7,081 nucleotides of DNA, taken from Bacteroidota bacterium. Lineage in GTDB: Bacteria > Bacteroidota > Rhodothermia > Rhodothermales > Rubricoccaceae. The notes under the pieces are model-generated. The model worked only from the letters and a program-made list of their open reading frames with translations. It did not search any database and was not told the origin of the DNA. The stretch lies in NCBI GenBank assembly GCA_022564455.1, contig JADFLK010000113.1:1-7081 (forward strand), written 5' to 3'. The position numbers and the translations under genes were made by a program. Shown in pieces: positions 1-5,816 of the stretch. How positions within the stretch are numbered: position 1 is the stretch's first letter; each line of letters opens with the position of its first letter.

Positions 1-918
1 CTACGTCACCGAATCCGGCTGAGAAGCCGCAACAACCCAGTCGTGGTCCACCGGCCGCTTGAGGGCGTGGACACGTTTGGGGAGATGGAGCACGTCTTCG
101 GCGTCCCCTCCATCCACCCCGAAAACCGGCCGGTTCGTGTTCAGTGCCCATTCGAGGGCGTGGGCTTCCGGGGTGTGTTCGCGCGGTGCGAAGAAGACGT
201 TTGGCCCTGCAAGCGCTGTCTGAAGTAGCACGCGCTCGGCGTCGTCGTGATCGAACGGGCCGTGTGTGCTGGGGAAAGGGGAGAGCAACACCCCGCCTGC
301 TTTAACCGCCGCCGCCACGCTCGGCCGCATCTGGTTGTCTACCCGTGCGAGCCCCGACCGGGCGACCATCACACAGGGCGCTCCCGCTGTGCTACACAGT
401 TTGTGCATCACCACGTCGAAGCCGGTTTGGGCGCCGCAGGCAACCGGAATGCTCTCGCCGATGAGTTTCCGCGCAAGTATCTGGGCGGTCTCGAAGGTAT
501 CGCCCTGAACCGGCGGACGCGCGTGGAAGGCAACCGACGTGCGGGTCAGGGCTTCCGTAGAGCCAAAGGCATACAGCACCACGGGGCGGTCAGGCCGATC
601 CAGCTCGGCCACGCCGGCAGGCCAGTGCGGGTGCCCTTCGGCGATCACCCGGATGTGCTTCTCGGCGAGTGACTTCAACTCATAGTCTGCTTTCTTCAGC
701 GCCTCGCCGAAGGCTTCGCGGTCAAACAAGCGGCCTACGGTTCGCTCTGCGTTGGGTGCGCCTTTCAGGCGGAGCAGGACTTGTTCGCGGGGATAGTCGA
801 GCAGGGTCTCGTGCGTCGGGAAGCGCTCCAGCAACCGATGAGCCGTGACGCGGCCAACGCCCTCCTGATTGAGGAGGGCCTGCGCGAAAGCAACCGCTAC
901 CGGTGGTTTGTCCGTCAT
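1..918 (-). CDS. Divergent DprA/Smf-like DNA-processing protein (SLOG-type Rossmann fold), no winged-helix domain
   Basis: 305 residues from ATG at 918-916 to TAG at 3-1. A TTG at 945 in frame would add nine residues; ATG is preferred, although neither start has a Shine-Dalgarno sequence. Residues about 12-65 look like the helix-hairpin-helix/SAM-like N-terminus of DprA (LLNQEGVGRVTAHRLLERF). Residues 96-119 match the linker that leads into the DprA Rossmann domain (HPHWPAGVAELDRPDRPVVLYAFG). The later order also follows DprA: CGAQTGFDVVMH in place of SGxARGIDxxAH, SGLARVDNQMRP in place of GLDxxYPxxN, and GGVLLSPFP in place of GxxLSExP. Canonical DprA loads RecA onto incoming single-stranded DNA during transformation. 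Here the GTR, FPxRNR and SGSLxTA motifs are all replaced, and the chain ends about 40 residues after the Rossmann core without the usual C-terminal winged helix. Family membership is fairly safe; RecA-loading activity is doubtful. It could be a diverged paralogue with another nucleotide- or DNA-binding role. It is transcribed divergently from the histidine kinase. Confidence 0.8.
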   Translation of the reverse strand: MTDKPPVAVAFAQALLNQEGVGRVTAHRLLERFPTHETLLDYPREQVLLRLKGAPNAERTVGRLFDREAFGEALKKADYELKSLAEKHIRVIAEGHPHWPAGVAELDRPDRPVVLYAFGSTEALTRTSVAFHARPPVQGDTFETAQILARKLIGESIPVACGAQTGFDVVMHKLCSTAGAPCVMVARSGLARVDNQMRPSVAAAVKAGGVLLSPFPSTHGPFDHDDAERVLLQTALAGPNVFFAPREHTPEAHALEWALNTNRPVFGVDGGDAEDVLHLPKRVHALKRPVDHDWVVAASQPDSVT

Positions 919-1119
919 GGTTTGGAAGGTAGGACACCCGCGCAATCTGCAGGCAGAAGGCGTCCGGAATGACGTGTCACAACCGAAAATGTACGATTAC
1001 AGATCCCCCCTTCTAACGATCTGCATATCAGAGAAAGTAGCCATTCTGCTCCGTTTGGAGTGCTTCTCTATGGTGGCACTGCTTTTGCGCATACGCGCGA
1101 TATTCCCACAGTGTCCCCA
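919..1119. promoter_or_regulatory. Divergent intergenic region between the DprA-like gene and the histidine kinase
   Basis: About 200 bp with no credible gene, and it must carry the promoters for both flanking genes. Two weak matches to the Bacteroidota-type -33/-7 promoter (TTG, then TAnnTTTG) can be seen. On the plus strand, TTTG at 1054-1057 is followed 22 bp later by TGCTTTTG at 1080-1087, which would start transcription near 1094 and favours the ATG at 1120 or 1135 for the kinase. On the minus strand, TACATTTT lies at 993-986, about 68 bp before the DprA-like ATG. A near-palindrome TGACGTGTCA at 970-979 (arms TGAC/GTCA around GT) is a possible operator half-site pair. All of these are short and could be chance matches. 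Confidence 0.3.
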
Positions 1120-4100
1120 ATGCCATCAACGCTCATGATCACCCAGCTACGTGTTTTGCTCATCGCCCCTGGAGATGTGCTTTCGTACAGCCAGCCGCTG
1201 AAGCAGGGTGGCTACGATCCGGAAATTACCCAGGTATCGTCGTTGGATGATTTGGACGACGCGCTGGAGGATGAAGACTGGGATATCCTGATTGTGGATG
1301 CCGAGCACATACCAATATCGGATGTAGTGGGTGTCGCTGAGGAAGAGCAACCAGACTTGCCGATCATCGCCATCGGGCAGCCCGGCGGAGATTCTTCCAC
1401 CGATGCGCCGTCGTCAACCTTACGTGTCGACGATCTTCAAAACCTGGCTGCCGTCGTGGCGAGCGTGCTCCGCGATTCACAGCCTGCCACGCCTCATTCC
1501 GAGCCTGTATCCTCCCCTTCGGAAGCTCAGACGGAAGCTCAGACGGACGCTTTGAACAGCGTAGGGACGAAACCGGGTGGCATGCCCGTGCTGGCTGAGC
1601 ACCTTCCCATAGGCCTCTACCAGAGCACGCCCGACGGGCGCGTTCTCTATGCCAACCCGGCGCTAGTAGAACTTCTCGGCTGCGATTCGGTGGATGACGT
1701 TCATGATTTGAATCTTGAGGATCTGGGATATCCGCGCGAACCGTTTCTTGACCAAATGCGCCGTTTCGGCTTTGTGCAGGGTCTGATCGTCAAGTGGACC
1801 GATGGCGAGGGGAAAACCAGGTACACCCGCGAGAACGCACAAACAGTACGGGACGCGGACGGCCACGTGCTCTATTTCGAGGGCACGATGGAAGACGTAA
1901 CCGAGACCAAGAACCGCGAAATTCAGGACGCTCAAAGCGCCTCGCGGAACCTCGTCCAGCAGAAAGCTCTGGTGGAGTTGGCCAGTCTGCCGGGCGATGA
2001 AACGGAGACGTGGATTCGGAGAGCAACCGAGCTGGCTGCGAAGCATTCCGGATGCGAGCGTGTGCTTGTAGCTATGGTGGATGAAAGCGGCAAACAGGTC
2101 CAATGTGTGGATCTGTTTACCCTGCAGAATGCAGAGCACGTGTCGGAGCGCTCACAGCCCCTTTCGGCCTATGATTCCGTAATCAGTCTCCTGGAGACAA
2201 GCCGGTGCCTCGTCGTGGATGATGTGGCTTCCGACAACCGCATTCGGCACTCTGACGCCAAGGCTTACATCGAATCAAACGACATCGGGGCGATGCTGAT
2301 CGCTCCGATTCGCCGGCAGGGTCGCGTGGTGGGCGTGGTCAGCTTCCAGCATGTTGGCGGCCCACGTAAGTGGAGCGCGTCGGACGTGGACTTCGCCGCT
2401 AGCGTGGGTGACTTGCTTGCTCTGGCTATAGAACAAGGGGAGCGCAAGCAGGCCGAGGCGTCGCTCAGGCAGAGCGAAGGGCGTTACAAGGCTATCTCCG
2501 AGCTTTCTTCCGATTTCGCGTTCGCCATCCACCTTCACCCCGATGGCCACGACCACATAGCCTGGTCTACCGGCGCGTTCGAACGCATGACCGGCTACTC
2601 GGTGGACGAGATTGACGCGCTGGAGGGCATGCTTTCCATCGTGCATCCAGACCATCTCGGAGCGGCGCAAGCAGCGTTTTCTACTCTCATGGATGAGGGT
2701 GCGGCGCAGGTGGAGTTTCCGATTGTCACCAAGTCGGGCGAGGCTAAATGGTTCTCTATCCGCTTGATGCTGACCCAGGAGGCCGACTCGGATCATACCG
2801 TTATTTATTGTTGCGGCCAGGACATCACCGAACGCAAATGCTTTGAAGAAGAGTTGGTAGTTGCGCGGGAGCACGCTGAGGAGATGGCGCGTTTGAAAGG
2901 TGCGTTTCTGGCAAACATGAGCCACGAAATTCGTACGCCGCTCACTGGCATTCTTGGGTTTGCGGGCTTGCTCGCCGAGGAGGCCGAGGGTGAAGCCCGC
3001 GAGTTTGCACAGCACATCGAGCAGAGCGGCCGCCGCCTGCTCAGCACGCTCAATTCCGTGCTCGACCTGGCCCGAATTGAAGGGAACAGCATTGAACTCG
3101 TCCTGGACGCTGTAGATGTGGTAGCCGAAGCTGAGCAGGTTGTTGAGTTGCTCAAAACGTTTGCCGAGGAAAAGGGTGTCGCACTGCTGCCTCCCGCGGG
3201 CGACGAGCCCGTACACGCGAACGTCGACAAAACGTGTCTGGGCCGCATCCTCACCAACCTGATCGAAAACGCCATCAAGTTTACCAAGGAAGGAGAAGTT
3301 GAGGTAGCGGTGCGTGCTGAAGGAGATGCTGTTCGCCTCACGATCCGCGACACGGGTATCGGGATCGACCCAGAGTTCATCCCCTATCTGTTCGACGAGT
3401 TTCGGCAAGAGGCGGATGGGATGACGCGCGAACACGAGGGCGTGGGCCTCGGCCTTGCCATCAGCAAGCGGCTTGTGGATATGCTGGGGGGTACCATCGA
3501 CGTAGAAAGCAAACGCCCGGGCGGCACGACATTCACCGTTATCCTCCCCGCTGCCGATGTAGAAAGCAGCGCGACAGTCTCCGGTGATGGCGCCGCGAGC
3601 GAGAAAGCCGTTGGGCCCGTCATCATCCGCCCATCGGAGGAAGAAGACCTCCCTCTCCCTGCACCGGACGAAGGTGAAGGCGAGGAGTTCGCCTCCGATA
3701 ACAATCCTCCAGGCACTGTAGAGGCTCAGTATGCCGTTGCAGACCTGATTGGTGCAGAGGATGTACTGGATGCAGGCGCGCTGGTGGAGGAGGCCGGCAT
3801 GGTCCTCGAACCGGCAGAAGAGAACGGCCAGGAGCCCGCCATGCACGGAGACTCGGTTCCGGAAGTAGTGGTTGCCGTAGAGGAGCCTGCCCAAAGCGAG
3901 CCGCCGGATAAAACGCCGGAGCAGGTTCTTGCCGACAGGGCCGCCGTTCTCGTAGTAGAGGACAACCCCGATACGCGGATGCTGGTTGAACGTATTCTTC
4001 AGCGTACCTACCGCGTACATGCGGTAGCTGATGCGCGTTCTGCCCTCGCTCTTATGGATGAGTATCATTTTGACGGTTTCGTGCTCGATATCAACCTGGG

Positions 4101-4308
4101 CGGAAAGGAAACAGGTGTAGATATTTTGCGCATCGCGCGGACACTTCCGGGCTACGAGAACGTGTTTGCCATTGCCCTTACAGCCTATGCGCTTCCGGGC
4201 GACCGCGAGCGGTTCTTGCAGGCCGGATTCAACAAGTACGTGCCTAAGCCATTCACTCGCAGCACGCTCATGGCAGCACTCAGCGACGGGCTCTCCGTTG
4301 CCGCCTGA
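1120..4308 (+). CDS. Soluble hybrid sensor histidine kinase (pseudoREC-PAS-GAF-PAS-HisKA-HATPase-REC)
   Basis: 1062 residues from ATG at 1120. In-frame GTG at 1060 and ATG at 1135 are alternatives, and none has a Shine-Dalgarno sequence. Domains: residues about 7-115, a degenerate receiver that keeps Asp60 (ILIVD) but lacks the paired acids after strand 1, the conserved Ser/Thr and the Lys; 155-267, PAS ending in the usual DVTETK; 280-438, GAF; 448-573, second PAS ending in DITERK; about 585-660, HisKA with phosphoacceptor His602 in MSHEIRTPL; 700-811, HATPase with N box Asn713/Asn717, G1 DTGIGI at 744, LFDEF at 757 and G2 GVGLGL at 774; 812-940, acidic low-complexity linker; 942-1058, an intact receiver with Glu947/Asp948, phosphoacceptor Asp990, Thr1021 and Lys1043. 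No membrane segment or signal peptide is visible, so it should sense cytoplasmic cues through its PAS and GAF domains and pass phosphate from His602 to Asp990. No output domain or neighbouring response regulator is present, so the downstream partner, probably a phosphotransfer protein, lies elsewhere. The stop is followed directly by the repeat element at 4309. Confidence 0.93.
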   Translation: MPSTLMITQLRVLLIAPGDVLSYSQPLKQGGYDPEITQVSSLDDLDDALEDEDWDILIVDAEHIPISDVVGVAEEEQPDLPIIAIGQPGGDSSTDAPSSTLRVDDLQNLAAVVASVLRDSQPATPHSEPVSSPSEAQTEAQTDALNSVGTKPGGMPVLAEHLPIGLYQSTPDGRVLYANPALVELLGCDSVDDVHDLNLEDLGYPREPFLDQMRRFGFVQGLIVKWTDGEGKTRYTRENAQTVRDADGHVLYFEGTMEDVTETKNREIQDAQSASRNLVQQKALVELASLPGDETETWIRRATELAAKHSGCERVLVAMVDESGKQVQCVDLFTLQNAEHVSERSQPLSAYDSVISLLETSRCLVVDDVASDNRIRHSDAKAYIESNDIGAMLIAPIRRQGRVVGVVSFQHVGGPRKWSASDVDFAASVGDLLALAIEQGERKQAEASLRQSEGRYKAISELSSDFAFAIHLHPDGHDHIAWSTGAFERMTGYSVDEIDALEGMLSIVHPDHLGAAQAAFSTLMDEGAAQVEFPIVTKSGEAKWFSIRLMLTQEADSDHTVIYCCGQDITERKCFEEELVVAREHAEEMARLKGAFLANMSHEIRTPLTGILGFAGLLAEEAEGEAREFAQHIEQSGRRLLSTLNSVLDLARIEGNSIELVLDAVDVVAEAEQVVELLKTFAEEKGVALLPPAGDEPVHANVDKTCLGRILTNLIENAIKFTKEGEVEVAVRAEGDAVRLTIRDTGIGIDPEFIPYLFDEFRQEADGMTREHEGVGLGLAISKRLVDMLGGTIDVESKRPGGTTFTVILPAADVESSATVSGDGAASEKAVGPVIIRPSEEEDLPLPAPDEGEGEEFASDNNPPGTVEAQYAVADLIGAEDVLDAGALVEEAGMVLEPAEENGQEPAMHGDSVPEVVVAVEEPAQSEPPDKTPEQVLADRAAVLVVEDNPDTRMLVERILQRTYRVHAVADARSALALMDEYHFDGFVLDINLGGKETGVDILRIARTLPGYENVFAIALTAYALPGDRERFLQAGFNKYVPKPFTRSTLMAALSDGLSVAA
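1521..1544 (+). repeat. Perfect 12-bp tandem duplication inside the kinase gene
   Basis: GGAAGCTCAGAC occurs twice head to tail, and the following GGA continues the match. It is in frame and encodes a repeated Glu-Ala-Gln-Thr in the flexible linker between the N-terminal pseudo-receiver and the first PAS domain. The 12-bp unit preserves the frame, so gain or loss of a copy would only change linker length. Confidence 0.85.
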
Positions 4309-4454
4309 GAGGCTGTTGAAATACGTCATCCAGCAGAATTACGTCATCCCCGCAGTACTGCGGGCCCGAATCACCGATTCGTCCACGATCTCGCGCCTTG
4401 ATCTCAACCGAGATGCGCTCGTCTCGATGACACAGCACGTAATTCAATAGCCTC
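4309..4454. mobile_element. MITE-like 146-bp element with imperfect terminal inverted repeats
   Basis: The left end GAGGCTGTTGAAATACGT (4309-4326) matches the reverse complement of the right end (4437-4454) at 16 of 18 positions. The left arm holds two direct copies of TACGTCATCC (4322-4331 and 4340-4349), as if part of it had been duplicated. When the second copy is used, AATTACGT then CATC (4337-4348) pairs with the right arm apart from a 7-nt insertion. The interior carries the palindrome at 4349-4364 and two small hairpins: CGAATC-ACC-GATTCG (4367-4381) and ATCTC-AACC-GAGAT (4401-4414). It has no convincing coding capacity. GAGGCTGTTGAA-type ends are familiar from termini of some insertion sequences, so this may be a non-autonomous derivative or a decayed remnant moved by a transposase in trans. 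No clear target-site duplication is visible in the flanks. A structured intergenic REP/BIME-type repeat is the main alternative. Confidence 0.6.
4349..4364. repeat. Perfect 16-bp palindrome within the inverted-repeat element
   Basis: CCCGCAGTACTGCGGG is identical to its own reverse complement. In RNA it would form a GC-rich stem about 40 nt after the kinase stop codon. There is no T tract after it, so it is not a standard intrinsic terminator, though it could still pause transcription or protect the mRNA 3' end. Its position inside the larger inverted repeat suggests that it belongs to the element. Confidence 0.8.
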
Positions 4455-4485
4455 CTATAGCTACTCAGACTGCGGGCCGCAAGGT

Positions 4486-4507
4486 CTTGCAGCGGACTTG
4501 CAGCGGA
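4486..4507 (+). repeat. Perfect 11-bp tandem repeat upstream of the patatin gene
   Basis: CTTGCAGCGGA occurs twice with no spacer. It ends 24 bp upstream of the TATACT box and 54 bp upstream of the patatin start. An 11-bp period is close to one helical turn, so both copies would face the same side of the DNA, as expected of a paired activator or repressor site. It could equally be a replication-slippage duplication. Confidence 0.75.
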
Positions 4508-4531
4508 TAAGGGGTCGTCGTTCCATCGTCG

Positions 4532-4537
4532 TATACT
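4532..4537 (+). promoter_or_regulatory. Candidate -10 box for the patatin gene
   Basis: TATACT lies 24 bp before the ATG at 4562 and resembles a -10 hexamer; transcription would start near 4544. No good -35 hexamer sits about 17 bp upstream; the nearest TTG-containing sequence is in the tandem repeat, which is too far away. The leader before the ATG (GCTGCTGCTGCACCTTT) has no Shine-Dalgarno sequence. Confidence 0.3.
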
Positions 4538-4561
4538 CGGCGTCGCTGCTGCTGCACCTTT

Positions 4562-5803
4562 ATGTCCGACCAGGCTGCTATTCCGTATCTCGCGCCCGAT
4601 GAGCCGAGCCGCATGCCGGCTCCCGGTCCCGTCGGGCGAGGCCTTGCGCTGGCCATGAGTGGTGGAGGAGCGCGGGCGGCCTACCAGACGGGCGTTCTGC
4701 GGGGCATTATGCGCAACCACCCCGAATTCGCGCCCACTATCCTGACGGGCGTCTCGGCCGGGGCCATCAACGCCGCATATCTCGCCAACCACATCGGTTC
4801 GTTCACCGAGGCAGTAAGTGGCCTGGGGCGGCTTTGGCGGCACCTCCGTACCGAACACGTGTTCAACGTCACGGGGCCAAGTGTTGCAAGAAGCGGCCTT
4901 TTGTGGGCGCGGAGGCTTCTTTCCGGCGGTTCCAGGTCGTCGCGGAAGGTACATGCGCGGCTTGACGCCACACCGGTGCGCGAGTTGCTGGAGCGTGAAC
5001 TGGGAGCCCGTAACGGGATGGTTACGGGCATCGACACCAACATTGCTTCCGGCCGGCTCGACGCGGTCTCCATCACCACCAGTTCGTACACCACCGGGCA
5101 GTCGGTAACGTGGGTGCAGGGGCGTGATGTGGAGGCCTGGAACCGGCCGAACCGGCGGGCGGTCCAGACGCAGATTGGCCCCGAGCACGTGATGGCGTCG
5201 ACTGCGCTCCCCTTTTTTTTTCCTGCGGTTCAGATCAGCCACCCTCAGTTTGGGGATGGGTGGTATGGGGATGGCGGCATCCGCCTGACTGCGCCCCTGT
5301 CTCCCGCCCTGCATCTCGGAGCGCGTAAGATCCTGGCCGTCTCAACGCGCTACGGCCGATCTGCCGAAGAGGCGGACAAGCCGCTCATCGACGACTATCC
5401 GCCGCCTGCGCAGATTCTGGGCGTCATAATGAACTCCATCTTCCTCGATCTGCTCGACCAGGATGCGCAAGTGCTCCGGCGGATCAACACCTTGCTGGAA
5501 GCGTGGCCGGACGGCAAGCCGGGCCCCGACCCTCACGCGGGCTTCCGGCCCGTGAAGCTGCTGGTTCTGCGTCCGTCGCAGGATCTTGCCGGGCTCGCGA
5601 CGGAGTTCGAGCCGAATCTCCCGCCCACGTTCCGCTTCCTGATGCGAGGCCTCGGCGTTCGCGAAACGCGCAGCCCGGACTGGCTCTCAATGCTCCTGTT
5701 CGAGCCCGAGTACATTAGTCGGCTTATGGAAATCGGCGAAGCCGACGCCACCGCCTGTGCCGACGACGTGGCCGAGTTCCTCGCGGCAGACAACGGCGAA
5801 TAG
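4562..5803 (+). CDS. Patatin-like phospholipase family protein
   Basis: 413 residues, ATG to TAG, with no better upstream start. Patatin-like proteins are lipid acyl hydrolases that use a Ser-Asp dyad. All three landmarks are present: the glycine-rich oxyanion loop SGGGARAAYQ at residues 33-42, the nucleophile elbow G-V-S-A-G with Ser65, and the catalytic Asp237 in YGDGGIRLTAP. The first 25 or so residues are proline-rich and probably disordered; no signal peptide or membrane segment is evident, so a cytoplasmic or membrane-peripheral enzyme is likely. The segment at about residues 287-310 (NSIFLDLLDQDAQVLRRIN) is of a type I recall following the patatin core in bacterial patatin-like proteins. 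Residues 312-413 have no function I can name. A nine-T run encodes three Phe just before the catalytic Asp region. The gene stands alone, convergent with ltaE 13 bp away. The substrate cannot be told from sequence; phospholipids or other acyl esters are possible. Confidence 0.93.
   Translation: MSDQAAIPYLAPDEPSRMPAPGPVGRGLALAMSGGGARAAYQTGVLRGIMRNHPEFAPTILTGVSAGAINAAYLANHIGSFTEAVSGLGRLWRHLRTEHVFNVTGPSVARSGLLWARRLLSGGSRSSRKVHARLDATPVRELLERELGARNGMVTGIDTNIASGRLDAVSITTSSYTTGQSVTWVQGRDVEAWNRPNRRAVQTQIGPEHVMASTALPFFFPAVQISHPQFGDGWYGDGGIRLTAPLSPALHLGARKILAVSTRYGRSAEEADKPLIDDYPPPAQILGVIMNSIFLDLLDQDAQVLRRINTLLEAWPDGKPGPDPHAGFRPVKLLVLRPSQDLAGLATEFEPNLPPTFRFLMRGLGVRETRSPDWLSMLLFEPEYISRLMEIGEADATACADDVAEFLAADNGE
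5213..5221 (+). repeat. Nine-T homopolymer inside the patatin coding region
   Basis: Nine consecutive T encode Phe-Phe-Phe, all as TTT, in ALPFFFPAV. In a GC-rich gene, TTC would be the expected Phe codon, so an uninterrupted run stands out. A one-base slip would shift the frame before catalytic Asp237 and abolish the enzyme. Confidence 0.9.
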
Positions 5804-5816
5804 GCACGCACTGTTG

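Noticed and set aside
247..672. Plus-strand open frame of 141 codons opposite the DprA-like gene
   Set aside because: It is an antisense shadow in the same register; the minus-strand translation has clear DprA-family order.
1030..1069. Inverted pair AGAGAA / TTCTCT in the divergent intergenic region
   Set aside because: Arms of only 6 bp separated by 28 bp are expected by chance; there is no supporting symmetry around them.
2275..4329. Very long open frame (684 codons) on the minus strand opposite the histidine kinase
   Set aside because: It shares exact codon boundaries with the kinase. In that register an antisense stop needs a sense TTA, CTA or TCA codon, all rare in GC-rich genes, so long antisense frames arise by chance. 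The translation has no recognisable domain, while the sense frame has complete kinase motifs.
4166..4450. Plus-strand open frame of 94 codons spanning the end of the kinase and the inverted-repeat element
   Set aside because: It overlaps the intact receiver domain in another frame and continues through hairpin DNA, with no supporting start signal or motif.
4309..4561. Possible CRISPR array or tRNA gene in the intergenic region with repeats
   Set aside because: The repeats are only two copies with short, unequal spacing, and no cloverleaf or regular repeat-spacer pattern is seen.
4280..5314. Minus-strand open frame of 344 codons opposite the patatin gene and across the repeat element
   Set aside because: It is in the same codon register as the patatin gene, so it arises from the same rare-codon effect. 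It has no recognisable motifs, and its product is a basic low-complexity sequence.
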